Assembly: GCF_019145235.1 (NCBI RefSeq)
Contig: NZ_JAHSTV010000011.1
Location: 1-64,000, forward strand
Reading direction: 5' to 3'
Length of the DNA stretch: 64,000 nucleotides
Source: Pseudomonas farris
GTDB lineage: Bacteria > Pseudomonadota > Gammaproteobacteria > Pseudomonadales > Pseudomonadaceae
Shown piece after piece: positions 1 to 9,440 of the stretch. A program made the position numbers and the translations under genes. Numbering within the stretch: the stretch's first letter is position 1; each line of letters opens with the position of its first letter. Under the pieces are notes generated by a model that worked only from the letters and a program-made list of their open reading frames with translations, was not told where the DNA came from and did not search any database.

Positions 1-17
1 AACGATAACTCGGTCTC

Positions 18-1502
18 CTAGATCACAAACAAATCCACAAACCGGTTCACCGCCGTCTCCTCAAGCCGCGCCTGGTCCTTGCACAACGCAAAGATCTCGG
101 CACTGCGCTGAGCCGTGAAGCGCGTCGCCAGATTGGTCTTGAATTTGTCTTCCAGCAGCGGAATTCCATCGGCGCGGCGACGGCGATGGCCGATCGGGTA
201 TTCCACCACCACGCTCTCGGTGCTGGAGCCATCCTTGAAGAACACCTGCACCGCATTGGCGATTGAGCGTTTGTCCGGTTCCAGGTATTCGCGGGTGAAG
301 CGCGGGTCTTCGACGATGACCATTTTGTCGCGCAGCACATCAATAATGGGATGCACGGCATGGAAGTCGTCTTCGTATTGCTCGGCCACCAGATTACCGA
401 ACACCAGGGGTACGGCGGTCATGTACTGGATGCAGTGATCGCGGTCCGCAGCGTTGGCCAGCGGGCCGACCTTGGAGATGATGCGGATCGCCGATTCGTG
501 GGTGGTGATGACGATTCTGTCGATCTCGTGCAGGCGGTTCCTGACCAATGGATGCAGGGTGACGGCAGCTTCGCACGCAGTTTGCGCGTGAAACTCGGCG
601 GGAAAGCTGATCTTGAACAGCACGTTTTCCATCACGTAGCTGCCGAACGGCCGGGAAAAGCTGAAGGCACGTTTGTCTTCAGGTTTGAGCGCCATGTCAT
701 TGTTGGTGTGGCTGAACAGTACGTCGTAGAACCCCCATTGTTTGGCGGTCAGTACACCGGGAACACCCATCTCCCCACGCATCGCAATGTCCGCCAGACG
801 CACACCACGGCTGGACGCGTCCCCTGCCGCCCAGGATTTGCGCGACCCGGCATTTGGCGCATGCCGGTAAGTGCGCAACGCCTGGCCATCGGCAAAGGCA
901 TGGGACAACGCCGATAGCAGTTGCTCGCGATTGGCGCCCATGAGCTTGGCGGTGACGGCGGTCGAGGCGACTTTCACCAGGATGACGTGGTCGATGCCGA
1001 CGCGGTTGAATGAGTTTTCCAGGGCAATCACGCCTTGAATCTCGTGAGCCATGATCATCGCTTCCAACACCACGCGAAGGGTCAGCGGTGCGTCGCCATT
1101 GGCCAGGTGTTTTTGCGACAGATGGTCGGCCACCGCAAGAATGGCGCCGAGGTTATCGGACGGATGACCCCATTCGGCGGCGAGCCAGGTGTCGTTGTAA
1201 TCGAGCCAGCGGACGATGCAACCGATATCCCACGCGGCTTTGACCGGATCAAGACGATAACTGGTGCCCGGCACGCGAGCACCGAAGGGAACGACAGTGC
1301 CTTCGACGATAGGTCCCAGGTGTTTGGTGCATTCGGGAAAACGCAGGGCCAGCAGACCGCAGCCGAGGGTGTCCATCAGGCAATTGCGGGCGGTATCCAG
1401 CGCCTCTGGCGATTCGATTTTGAAGTTGAGGACGTAGTCGGCGATGTCCTGCAGGACCGTGTCGTAGTCGGGGCGGTTGTTCAGGTCGACGTTGGCGCTC
1501 AT
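18..1502 (-). CDS. prpD: 2-methylcitrate dehydratase PrpD
   Basis: PrpD (494 aa, the usual length) belongs to the MmgE/PrpD family, which dehydrates 2-methylcitrate to 2-methylaconitate in the cytoplasmic methylcitrate cycle. The identification rests on whole-protein similarity and on its position as last gene of a complete prp operon (prpR-prpB-prpC-acnD-prpF-prpD). Operons that use AcnD plus PrpF often also keep prpD, so it may be partly redundant here. A REPIN separates it from prpF, which could lower its expression relative to the upstream genes. The start ATG at 1502 begins MSANVDL. No odd features seen. Confidence 0.95.
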   Translation of the reverse strand: MSANVDLNNRPDYDTVLQDIADYVLNFKIESPEALDTARNCLMDTLGCGLLALRFPECTKHLGPIVEGTVVPFGARVPGTSYRLDPVKAAWDIGCIVRWLDYNDTWLAAEWGHPSDNLGAILAVADHLSQKHLANGDAPLTLRVVLEAMIMAHEIQGVIALENSFNRVGIDHVILVKVASTAVTAKLMGANREQLLSALSHAFADGQALRTYRHAPNAGSRKSWAAGDASSRGVRLADIAMRGEMGVPGVLTAKQWGFYDVLFSHTNNDMALKPEDKRAFSFSRPFGSYVMENVLFKISFPAEFHAQTACEAAVTLHPLVRNRLHEIDRIVITTHESAIRIISKVGPLANAADRDHCIQYMTAVPLVFGNLVAEQYEDDFHAVHPIIDVLRDKMVIVEDPRFTREYLEPDKRSIANAVQVFFKDGSSTESVVVEYPIGHRRRRADGIPLLEDKFKTNLATRFTAQRSAEIFALCKDQARLEETAVNRFVDLFVI

Positions 1503-1598
1503 GTTCGATTCACTCGGTCAGTGGTTCGCTGATGGGACCTCGGTTCAGGATCAATCTTAGTTGGTGACGCCATTCTTGTTATTGAAATGCAATTAACT

Positions 1599-1687
1599 GT
1601 GGGAGCGGGCTTGCTCGCGAAGAGGGAGCGTCAGTCGAAATCAATATTGCCTGATACACCGCCTTCGCGAGCAAGCCCGCTCCCACA
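1599..1687. repeat. REPIN (inverted pair of REP sequences)
   Basis: Two copies of a REP starting TGTGGGAGCGGGCTTGCTCG lie in inverted orientation around a roughly 40-bp spacer. It sits in the prpF-prpD gap, so it would form a stem-loop in the operon transcript. Same family as the elements at 5624, 11981, 13508, 15163 and 17087. Confidence 0.9.
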
Positions 1688-1704
1688 TTGGTTCAGTGTC
1701 GGGG

Positions 1705-2895
1705 TTAGAAAGAATCCCCCGGCACGCGAACATAACCTTCCATCAACACCCGCGCACTGCGGCTCATGATGGCTTTGTTCACAGTCCATTCACCGTTGAC
1801 CTGGCTGGCCTCGGCGCCCACGCGCAAGGTACCGGAGGGATGACCGAAGCGCACCGCGTTGCGTTCGATGCCACCTGCCGCCAGATTCACCAACGTGCCG
1901 GAAATCGCCGCCGCCGTGCCGATGGCCACTGCCGCCGTGCCCATCATCGCGTGGTGCAGTTTGCCCATGGACAGCGCACGCACCAGCAAGTCAATGTCGG
2001 TGGCCGCAATCGCCTTGCCGCTGGACGCAATGTAATCCGCCGGCTTGGCGACGAACGCCACCTTCGGGGTGTGTTGACGCTTGGCCGCTTCGTCCAGGTG
2101 CTGAATCAACCCCATGCGCAACGCGCCGTAAGCGCGGATGGTTTCGAACATCGCCAGGGCCTTCAGGTCGCCATTGATGGCGCCCTGCAATTCGGTGCCG
2201 GTGTAGCCGATGTCTTCGGCATTGATGAAAATGGTCGGAATGCCGGCGTTGATCAAGGTCGCCCTGAGCGTACCGACGCCCGGCACTTCGAGGTCATCCA
2301 CCAGATTGCCGGTGGGGAACATCGAACCACCGCCACCCTCTTCTTCCGCCGCAGGGTCCATGAATTCGAGCTGCACTTCGGCCGCCGGAAAGGTCACGCC
2401 GTCGAGTTCGAAATCGCCGGTTTCCTGGACCTCACCGTTGGTGATCGGCACGTGGGCGATGATGGTCTTGCCGATGTTGGCCTGCCACACGCGCACCACC
2501 GCCACACCGTTGTGTGGAATGCGGCTGGCATCCACCAGGCCATTACTGATGGCGAACGAACCGACCGCCGCCGACAGGTTGCCGCAGTTGCCGCTCCAAT
2601 CGACGAAAGGCTTGTCGATGGAGACCTGACCGAACAGGTAATCGACGTCATGATCGGCCTTGATGCTTTTCGACAGGATCACGGTTTTGCTGGTGCTGGA
2701 CGTCGCACCGCCCATGCCATCGATTTGCTTGTCGTATGGGTCGGGACTGCCGATCACTCGCAGCAATAACGCATCGCGAGCCGGGCCGGGAATCTGTGCC
2801 GCTTCAGGCAGGTCTTTCAGGCTGAAGAACACGCCTTTGCTGGTGCCGCCGCGCATGTAGGTGGCGGGGATTTTGATCTGAGGTGCGTGAGCCAT
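1705..2895 (-). CDS. prpF: 2-methylaconitate cis-trans isomerase PrpF
   Basis: PrpF (396 aa) isomerises 2-methyl-trans-aconitate, the AcnD product, to the cis form. It shows the N-terminal family pattern 'IPATYMRGGTSKGVFF', with the lysine of TSKG known in the family as active-site residue, and the glycine-rich 'VDWSGNCGNLSAAVG' segment with a conserved cysteine. It lies directly downstream of acnD (about 60 bp) in the prp operon, the standard arrangement in Pseudomonas. Full length, no disruption. Confidence 0.96.
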   Translation of the reverse strand: MAHAPQIKIPATYMRGGTSKGVFFSLKDLPEAAQIPGPARDALLLRVIGSPDPYDKQIDGMGGATSSTSKTVILSKSIKADHDVDYLFGQVSIDKPFVDWSGNCGNLSAAVGSFAISNGLVDASRIPHNGVAVVRVWQANIGKTIIAHVPITNGEVQETGDFELDGVTFPAAEVQLEFMDPAAEEEGGGGSMFPTGNLVDDLEVPGVGTLRATLINAGIPTIFINAEDIGYTGTELQGAINGDLKALAMFETIRAYGALRMGLIQHLDEAAKRQHTPKVAFVAKPADYIASSGKAIAATDIDLLVRALSMGKLHHAMMGTAAVAIGTAAAISGTLVNLAAGGIERNAVRFGHPSGTLRVGAEASQVNGEWTVNKAIMSRSARVLMEGYVRVPGDSF

Positions 2896-2954
2896 TGGTG
2901 CTCCTTATAGATAGACAGACACGGGCCTGAAATCCCGTGTCCGCATATCGTGTG

Positions 2955-5552
2955 TTAAACGGCGACCGCCGATTCTTCGAGGAAGTCCTGAGCGAAACGC
3001 TGCAACACGCCGCCGGCCTCGTAGATCGACACTTCTTCGGCGGTGTCGAGACGGCAGGTCACCGGCACTTCGACGCGTTCGCCATTCTTGCGATTGATCA
3101 CCAGCGTCAGCGTCGCACGCGGGGTGCGGTCGCCGATCACGTCGTAGGTTTCGCTGCCGTCGATGGCCAGGGTGTGACGGTCGGTGCCCGGTTTGAACTC
3201 CAGCGGCAACACGCCCATGCCCACCAGGTTGGTACGGTGGATGCGCTCGAAACCTTCAGCGGCGATCGCTTCCACACCCGCCAGACGTACGCCTTTGGCC
3301 GCCCAGTCACGGGACGAACCCTGACCGTAGTCGGCGCCGGCGATGATGATCAGCGGCTGCTTGCGTTCCATGTAGGTTTCGATGGCTTCCCACATGCGCA
3401 TGACCTGGCCTTCCGGCTCGACTCGCGCCAGGGAACCCTGCTTGACCTTGCCGTTCTCCTGAACCATTTCATTGAACAGTTTCGGGTTGGCGAACGTCGC
3501 GCGCTGCGCAGTCAAGTGGTCGCCGCGGTGGGTGGCGTAGGAGTTGAAGTCTTCTTCCGGCAAGCCCATTTTCGCCAGATATTCACCGGCGGCGCTGTCG
3601 AGCATGATCGCGTTGGAAGGCGACAGGTGATCGGTGGTGATGTTGTCCGGCAGCACCGCCAGCGGGCGCATGCCTTTGAGCGGACGAGCGCCGGCCAGCG
3701 CGCCTTCCCAGTACGGCGGACGACGGATGTAGGTGCTCATTTCGCGCCAGTCATACAGCGGCGTAACCTTCGGACCAGTGTCTTCGTGGATGGCGAACAT
3801 CGGGATGTACACCTGGCGGAACTGCTCCGGTTTCACCGATGCCTTGACCACCGCGTCGATTTCTTCGTCGCTCGGCCAGATGTCTTTCAGGCGGATTTCC
3901 TTGCCGTTCGCGTCCAGGCCCAGCACATCTTTTTCGATGTCGAAACGAATGGTCCCGGCGATGGCGTAAGCGACCACCAATGGCGGCGAAGCCAAGAACG
4001 CGTTTTTGGCGTATGGGTGAATCCGCCCGTCGAAGTTGCGGTTACCGGACAGCACGGCCGTCGCGTACAGATCACGGTCGATGATTTCTTGCTGGATCAC
4101 CGGGTCCAGCGCGCCGGACATGCCGTTGCACGTGGTGCAGGCGAAGGCCACGACGCCGAAGCCGAGTTGCTCCAACTCTTTAGTCAGCCCGGCTTCATCC
4201 AGATACAGCGCCACGGTTTTCGAACCCGGCGCCAGCGAGGATTTGACCCATGGCTTGCGGCTCAGCCCGAGCTTGTTGGCGTTGCGCGCCAGCAGGCCTG
4301 CGGCAATGACGTTGCGTGGGTTGCTGGTGTTGGTGCAACTGGTGATGGCGGCGATGATCACCGCGCCGTCCGGCATCTGGCCCGGCACGTCATCCCACTG
4401 GCCGGAGATGCCTTGCGCCGCGAGATCGGATGTGGCGACACGAGCGTGCGGGTTGCTCGGGCCGGCCATGTTGCGCACCACCGAAGACAGGTCGAAGCTC
4501 AACCCGCGCTCGTATTGCGCACCTTTCAGGCTGTCAGCCCAGAGGCCGGTCTGCTTGGCGTAATTCTCGACCAACTGCACTTGCTCGTCTTCACGGCCGG
4601 TGAGTTTCAGGTAGTCGATGGTCTGCTGGTCGATGTAGAACATTGCCGCCGTGGCGCCGTATTCCGGGGCCATGTTGGAAATGGTCGCACGGTCGCCCAA
4701 GGTCAGAGCAGAAGCCCCTTCACCGAAAAACTCCAGCCACGCGCCGACGACTTTTTGTTTGCGCAGGTATTCGGTCAGCGCCAGCACCATGTCGGTGGCG
4801 GTGATGCCCGGTTGCAACTTGCCAGTGAGTTCGACACCGACGCTTTCCGGCAGACGCATCCACGATGCGCGACCGAGCATCACGCTTTCCGCTTCCAGAC
4901 CACCAACACCAATGGCGATCACGCCCAGCGCATCGACGTGCGGGGTGTGACTGTCGGTGCCGACGCAGGTATCGGGGAAGGCCACGCCGTCACGCACCTG
5001 AATCACCGGCGACATTTTCTCCAGGTTGATCTGGTGCATGATCCCGTTGCCCGGCGGAATCACGTCGACGTTCTTGAAGGCTTTTTTGGTCCAGTTGATG
5101 AAGTGAAAACGGTCTTCGTTGCGACGGTCTTCGATGGCGCGGTTCTTTTCAAACGCCTCGGGATCGAAGCCACCACGTTCAACGGCCAGGGAGTGATCGA
5201 CGATCAACTGAGTCGGCACCACCGGGTTCACTTGCGCCGGGTCGCCACCTTGCAGGGCGATGGCGTCGCGCAGGCCGGCGAGGTCGACCAGGGCGGTCTG
5301 GCCAAGAATGTCGTGGCACACCACGCGGGCCGGGAACCACGGGAAATCGAGATCGCGTTTGCGCTCGATGAATTGCTTGAGGGATTCGGTGAGCGTGGCC
5401 GGGTCGCAGCGACGCACAAGGTTTTCCGCCAGCACGCGGGAGGTGTACGGCAGGGTGTCGTAGGCGCCAGGCTGAATGGCATCGACCGCCGCGCGGACGT
5501 CGAAATAATCCAGATGGCTGCCGGGCAGCGGTTTGCGGAATTCAGTGTTCAT
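2955..5552 (-). CDS. acnD: Fe/S-dependent 2-methylisocitrate dehydratase AcnD
   Basis: AcnD (865 aa) is an aconitase-superfamily enzyme that dehydrates 2-methylcitrate and needs PrpF as partner. The aconitase signatures are present: 'VCHDILGQTALVDL' near the N-terminus, 'GTDSHTPHVDALG', and the [4Fe-4S] ligand regions 'TSCTNTSNP' and 'ACTTCNGMSG'. The C-terminal swivel domain has 'ADYGQGSSRDWAAKG'. Assigned as AcnD and not AcnA because of size and location between prpC and prpF. A REPIN fills the gap to prpC. Confidence 0.96.
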   Translation of the reverse strand: MNTEFRKPLPGSHLDYFDVRAAVDAIQPGAYDTLPYTSRVLAENLVRRCDPATLTESLKQFIERKRDLDFPWFPARVVCHDILGQTALVDLAGLRDAIALQGGDPAQVNPVVPTQLIVDHSLAVERGGFDPEAFEKNRAIEDRRNEDRFHFINWTKKAFKNVDVIPPGNGIMHQINLEKMSPVIQVRDGVAFPDTCVGTDSHTPHVDALGVIAIGVGGLEAESVMLGRASWMRLPESVGVELTGKLQPGITATDMVLALTEYLRKQKVVGAWLEFFGEGASALTLGDRATISNMAPEYGATAAMFYIDQQTIDYLKLTGREDEQVQLVENYAKQTGLWADSLKGAQYERGLSFDLSSVVRNMAGPSNPHARVATSDLAAQGISGQWDDVPGQMPDGAVIIAAITSCTNTSNPRNVIAAGLLARNANKLGLSRKPWVKSSLAPGSKTVALYLDEAGLTKELEQLGFGVVAFACTTCNGMSGALDPVIQQEIIDRDLYATAVLSGNRNFDGRIHPYAKNAFLASPPLVVAYAIAGTIRFDIEKDVLGLDANGKEIRLKDIWPSDEEIDAVVKASVKPEQFRQVYIPMFAIHEDTGPKVTPLYDWREMSTYIRRPPYWEGALAGARPLKGMRPLAVLPDNITTDHLSPSNAIMLDSAAGEYLAKMGLPEEDFNSYATHRGDHLTAQRATFANPKLFNEMVQENGKVKQGSLARVEPEGQVMRMWEAIETYMERKQPLIIIAGADYGQGSSRDWAAKGVRLAGVEAIAAEGFERIHRTNLVGMGVLPLEFKPGTDRHTLAIDGSETYDVIGDRTPRATLTLVINRKNGERVEVPVTCRLDTAEEVSIYEAGGVLQRFAQDFLEESAVAV

Positions 5553-5623
5553 CGTCAGGACTCGGTCACGGTGGTTTCAAAGGGTGGGCGCCTGGCGCAG
5601 CTCCCGAAGTGAACACGGTCAAA

Positions 5624-5713
5624 TGTGGGAGCGGGCTTGCTCGCGAAAGCGGTGTGTCAGTCGACATCAATGTTGGATGTCAGTCCGTCTTCGCGAGCAA
5701 GCCCGCTCCCACA
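5624..5713. repeat. REPIN between prpC and acnD
   Basis: Inverted pair of the same REP as at 1599 (TGTGGGAGCGGGCTTGCTCG and its complement) around a spacer. Located in the 205-bp gap between the acnD start and the prpC stop. Confidence 0.9.
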
Positions 5714-5757
5714 CTGGTTCCCGGTTCATTCAGTAACCAGCGCGGTAGCCCTCCCGG

Positions 5758-6885
5758 TCAGCGTTGTTCGATTGGCACGAACTTGCGCTGTTCGACGCCG
5801 ACGTATTCGGCGCTCGGGCGGATGATGCGGTTGTTGGCACGTTGCTCGAACACATGCGCCGCCCAACCAGTCAGGCGCGAGCAGACGAAGATCGGCGTGA
5901 ACAACTTGGTCGGAATGCCCATGAAGTGGTACGTCGACGCATGGTAGAAGTCGGCGTTCGGGAACAGTTTCTTTTGCTCCCACATGGTCTTGTCGATGGC
6001 TTCGGACACCGGGAACAGCACCGTGTCGCCCACTTCGTCGGCGAGTTTTTTCGACCAGGCCTTGATCACCTCGTTGCGCGGATCGTTGTCCTTATAGATC
6101 GCGTGGCCGAAGCCCATGATCTTGTCCTTGCGCGCCAGCATGCCGAGGGTGCCCTCGACCGCCTCTTCAGGCGACGAGAAGCGCTCGATCATTTCCATCG
6201 CCGCTTCGTTGGCGCCACCGTGCAACGGGCCGCGCAGGGAGCCGATGGCCGCCGTGATGCAGGAATACAAATCCGACAGGGTCGAGGCACACACGCGGGC
6301 GGTGAAGGTCGAGGCGTTGAACTCGTGTTCCGCGTAGAGGATCAGCGAAACGTTCATCACCTTGACGTGCAATTCGCTCGGCTTCTTGTCGTGCAACAAG
6401 TGCAGGAAATGGCCGCCGATGCAGGCTTCGTCGGTCACGCAATTGATGCGTTTACCGTCGTGACTGAAGCGATACCAGTAGCACATGATCGCCGGGAACG
6501 CGGCCAACAGGCGGTCGGTTTTGTCGTGTTGCTCGGAGAAGTCGCTCTCCGGCTCGATGTTGCCCAGAAACGAGCAACCGGTGCGCATCACGTCCATCGG
6601 ATGGGCGTCGGCGGGGATGCGTTCCAGCACTTCTTTCAGCGCTTGCGGCAGGTCACGCAGCTTGCTCAGTTTCTCGGTGTAGGCAGCAAGTTGCGCTTTG
6701 GTTGGCAGCTCGCCGTATAGCAGCAGGTAAGCCACTTCTTCAAATTGTGCGTCAGCCGCCAGGTCGCGAACGTCATAGCCGCGATAGGTCAGGCCTGCGC
6801 CCGACTGGCCCACGGTGGACAGTGCGGTTTGCCCGGCAACCTGGCCACGGAGCCCGGCGCCACTGAGTACTTTTGCTTCGGCCAT
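5758..6885 (-). CDS. prpC: 2-methylcitrate synthase PrpC
   Basis: PrpC (375 aa) condenses propionyl-CoA with oxaloacetate. It is a citrate-synthase-fold protein of the short type (TypeI citrate synthases are about 430 aa); the catalytic stretch 'GPLHGGANEAAMEMIERF' with its histidine and the 'GFGHAIYKDNDPR' segment are present. N-terminus MAEAKVLSGAGLRGQ is typical of Pseudomonas PrpC. Third gene of the prp operon, about 105 bp after prpB with a hairpin in between. Confidence 0.96.
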   Translation of the reverse strand: MAEAKVLSGAGLRGQVAGQTALSTVGQSGAGLTYRGYDVRDLAADAQFEEVAYLLLYGELPTKAQLAAYTEKLSKLRDLPQALKEVLERIPADAHPMDVMRTGCSFLGNIEPESDFSEQHDKTDRLLAAFPAIMCYWYRFSHDGKRINCVTDEACIGGHFLHLLHDKKPSELHVKVMNVSLILYAEHEFNASTFTARVCASTLSDLYSCITAAIGSLRGPLHGGANEAAMEMIERFSSPEEAVEGTLGMLARKDKIMGFGHAIYKDNDPRNEVIKAWSKKLADEVGDTVLFPVSEAIDKTMWEQKKLFPNADFYHASTYHFMGIPTKLFTPIFVCSRLTGWAAHVFEQRANNRIIRPSAEYVGVEQRKFVPIEQR

Positions 6886-6959
6886 TGCTGTCTCCAGTTT
6901 TCTTGAATTTGTCAGGGAATCGGCAAATTGTGTTTCATCAGGTTCTTTGTGATGCCGAA

Positions 6960-6982
6960 AGATCGCAGCCTCGCTGCGATCT
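6960..6982 (-). terminator. Intercistronic hairpin between prpB and prpC
   Basis: AGATCGCAG / CTGCGATCT pair perfectly over 9 bp around a 5-base loop in the 105-bp prpB-prpC gap. On the minus strand it is followed by TTTC, so it may be a partial terminator or an mRNA-stability element within the operon. Confidence 0.5.
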
Positions 6983-6990
6983 CTTGATCT

Positions 6991-7881
6991 TTATTTCTTC
7001 GCCGCGAACAACGCATCGAGCTTCTGCTCGAAGGTGTGGTAATCGATGCGATCGTACAGCTCCATGCGCGTCTGCATGGTGTCGATGACGTTCTGCTGCG
7101 TGCCGTCGCGGCGGATCGCGGTGTAGACGTTTTCCGCGGCTTTGTTCATCGCGCGGAACGCCGACAGCGGGTACAGCACCAGCGACACGTCGGCGGCGGC
7201 GAGCTGCTCGGTGGTGTACAGCGGCGTCGCGCCGAACTCGGTGATGTTGGCCAGGATCGGCGCTTTCACGCGGCTGGCGAACAGCTTGTACATCTCAAGC
7301 TCGGTGATGGCTTCCGGGAAGATCATGTCGGCGCCGGCTTCGATGCATGCGGCGGCGCGATCCAGTGCAGACTCCAGACCTTCCACCGCCAGGGCGTCGG
7401 TGCGGGCCATGATCACGAAGCTGTCGTCGGTGCGGGCATCGACGGCCGCTTTGATGCGGTCGACCATTTCCTGCAGCGAGACGATCTCCTTATTAGGACG
7501 ATGACCGCAGCGCTTGGCGCCGACCTGGTCTTCGATGTGAATCGCCGCCGCGCCAAACTTGATCATCGACTTCACGGTACGGGCAACGTTGAACGCCGAG
7601 GAACCGAAACCGGTGTCCACGTCCACCAGCAGTGGCAAGTCGCAGACGTCAGTGATGCGGCGCACGTCGGTCAGCACGTCATCCAGACCGGTAATTCCCA
7701 GGTCCGGCACGCCGAGGGAGCCGGCAGCCACCCCGCCACCCGACAGGTAAATAGCCTTGAAACCGGCGCGCTTGGCGAGCAGTGCGTGGTTGGCGTTGAT
7801 CGTGCCGACCACTTGCAGCGGATGTTCGCTGGCGACCGCATCGCGGAAACGCTGGCCTGGAGTGCTCTTGTTGGAACTCAT
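6991..7881 (-). CDS. prpB: 2-methylisocitrate lyase PrpB
   Basis: PrpB (296 aa) splits 2-methylisocitrate to pyruvate and succinate, the last step of the methylcitrate cycle. It belongs to the isocitrate lyase/PEP mutase superfamily; the catalytic loop 'KRCGHRPNK' with its cysteine and the metal-site 'VDVDTGFG' are visible. Length matches the family. Its ATG overlaps the 3' end of the regulator gene by 4 bp, indicating translational coupling. Confidence 0.97.
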   Translation of the reverse strand: MSSNKSTPGQRFRDAVASEHPLQVVGTINANHALLAKRAGFKAIYLSGGGVAAGSLGVPDLGITGLDDVLTDVRRITDVCDLPLLVDVDTGFGSSAFNVARTVKSMIKFGAAAIHIEDQVGAKRCGHRPNKEIVSLQEMVDRIKAAVDARTDDSFVIMARTDALAVEGLESALDRAAACIEAGADMIFPEAITELEMYKLFASRVKAPILANITEFGATPLYTTEQLAAADVSLVLYPLSAFRAMNKAAENVYTAIRRDGTQQNVIDTMQTRMELYDRIDYHTFEQKLDALFAAKK

Positions 7882-8600
7882 GACTCACCTCGTTCAGTGG
7901 CTGTCGGGTTAGCGCCGTCCTGGTAGTGACGGGCGATATTGCGTTTGGAGGCGCCGATGTGACGGCGCATCAACAACTCGGCCAACTCACCGTCACGGTC
8001 GGCGATGGCATCGAGAATTCGGTGGTGTTCGGCAAACGCCTGGCGCGGCCGATTGGGCGTGGTGGAAAACTGGATGCGGTACATGCGCACCAGCTGATAG
8101 AGCTCACCGCACAGCATCTGGGTCAGGGTGCGGTTGCCGCTGCCCTGGATGATCCGGTAATGAAAGTCGAAATCGCCTTCCTGCTGGTAGTAACCGACAC
8201 CGGCCTGAAACGCCGCATCGCGCTCATGGGTTTCCAGCACCCGACGCAGTTCGTCGATTTCTTCGACCGTCATGCGTTCAGCCGCCAGACGGCACGCCAT
8301 GCCTTCCAGGGATTCGCGAATTTCGTAGAGTTCCAGCAGTTCGGCGTGGCTCAGCGATACCACCCGCGCCCCGACGTGCGGCACGCGAACCAGCAGGCGC
8401 TGGCCTTCCAGACGGTGAATGGCCTCACGCAGCGGCCCGCGGCTGATGCCGTAGGTGCGCGCCAGCTCGGGCTCTGAGATCTTGCTGCCCGGGGCGATCT
8501 CGCCTTTGACGATGGCCGCCTGAATACGTCGGAAGACGTTTTCGGAAAGTGTTTCCGAGTCGTCCTGAACTGTGACCGGGGGATCGAGTTGATCCAGCAT
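7878..8600 (-). CDS. prpR: GntR-family regulator of the prp operon
   Basis: A 240-aa GntR regulator of the FadR/FCD type. The N-terminal winged helix has 'VKGEIAPGSKISEPELARTY', followed by 'GISRGPLREAIHRLEGQRL', and an all-helical C-terminal FCD domain follows. First gene of the operon, overlapping prpB by 4 bp, so it most likely controls methylcitrate-cycle expression, probably in response to a cycle intermediate (inferred). In Enterobacteriaceae prpR is instead an unrelated sigma54 activator, so the symbol here names position and role only. Confidence 0.88.
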   Translation of the reverse strand: MLDQLDPPVTVQDDSETLSENVFRRIQAAIVKGEIAPGSKISEPELARTYGISRGPLREAIHRLEGQRLLVRVPHVGARVVSLSHAELLELYEIRESLEGMACRLAAERMTVEEIDELRRVLETHERDAAFQAGVGYYQQEGDFDFHYRIIQGSGNRTLTQMLCGELYQLVRMYRIQFSTTPNRPRQAFAEHHRILDAIADRDGELAELLMRRHIGASKRNIARHYQDGANPTATERGES

Positions 8601-8612
8601 ATTGTCGACACC
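8601..8612 (-). promoter_or_regulatory. Half-conserved GntR operator next to the prpR start
   Basis: ATTGTCGACACC immediately upstream of the prpR ATG matches the core of the perfect palindrome at 8674. It overlaps the ribosome-binding region, so binding could give autorepression. Inferred from sequence similarity between the two sites only. Confidence 0.5.
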
Positions 8613-8673
8613 TTGAAAACCAATGCCGCAAAAACTAGCGAATATGGCCGCTTACGTCAAAGGATAATTCGAT

Positions 8674-8685
8674 ATTGTCGACAAT
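8674..8685. promoter_or_regulatory. Palindromic operator ATTGTCGACAAT upstream of prp operon
   Basis: A perfect 12-bp palindrome, about 75 bp upstream of the prpR start and sharing the TTGTCGACA core with the site at 8601. Short palindromes with a central GTCGAC-like core are typical for FadR/VanR-type GntR proteins. Likely the binding site of the product of 7878-8600. Confidence 0.6.
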
Positions 8686-8898
8686 CGACTAATAACCACG
8701 CTGCACCATAAGGAAGCAACCCCTCAAGTTATAGCCGTCGGCCAGCGCTGGCGCCATAAACCCACCGTGCTAGAATGCCGCCCGCATTTGCTTGTCATCT
8801 GCATTGCCTGTCATGAAAAACAGATAGGCATACGAGGGAGCTTGTGCAGCAATGCCAGGGCCTTGAATTGAAGAACGGACCGCTGCGCACCAGGATTT

Positions 8899-9435
8899 AT
8901 GAGACTCAAGCCCTTCACCACATTCCTTTGTCTTTTTGGCCTGCCGGGTTTCGCTGCAGCAGGGGAAAAGACTGTGTACGGCCTCAATGAGTACGCTTCG
9001 CTGGACGGCATCAATCTGGAAGTCGCCGCCAAACTCGACACGGGGGCGAAAACTGCTTCGTTGAGTGCCCGCGACATCAAACGTTTCAAACGCAATGGCG
9101 AATCCTGGGTGCGCTTCTATCTGGCTATCGACGCCGCGCATTCGCACCCGATCGAACGACCGCTGGCCCGTGTCAGCAAGATCAAGCGCCGGGCCGGTGA
9201 CTACGACCCGGAAGAAGGCAAAAAATACACCGCCCGTCCGGTCATCGAGCTGGATATCTGCATGGGTTCGGCTTTACGCAGCATCGAAGTGAACTTGACC
9301 GACCGCAGTGCCTTCCAATACCCGCTCTTGATCGGCTCCGAAGCGCTCAAACGCTTCGATGCGCTGGTCGACCCCAGTCTTAAATACGCTGCTGGCAAAC
9401 CCGCCTGCGCCACCGACGCACATACCGCAGAGTAA
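8899..9435 (+). CDS. Periplasmic retropepsin-like protease (PF05618 'Zn_protease' family)
   Basis: A 178-aa protein with an N-terminal signal peptide (hydrophobic residues 6-20, cut near AAAGEK). After it comes the motif DTGAKTASL with D47-T48-G49, the signature of single-domain retropepsin-like aspartic peptidases. The family is often labelled 'ATP-dependent zinc protease', a name not supported by the motif. It is the first gene of a conserved triad with the membrane transglutaminase-like and ATP-grasp proteins downstream (5-bp gap). Probably a periplasmic enzyme working with them; substrate unknown. Confidence 0.8.
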   Translation: MRLKPFTTFLCLFGLPGFAAAGEKTVYGLNEYASLDGINLEVAAKLDTGAKTASLSARDIKRFKRNGESWVRFYLAIDAAHSHPIERPLARVSKIKRRAGDYDPEEGKKYTARPVIELDICMGSALRSIEVNLTDRSAFQYPLLIGSEALKRFDALVDPSLKYAAGKPACATDAHTAE

Positions 9436-9440
9436 TTCCA

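Noticed and set aside
2937..5612. 891-aa open frame on the plus strand
   Set aside because: It is the antisense shadow of acnD, which is full length with all family motifs; the His/Arg/Gln-rich composition is typical of a GC-rich shadow.
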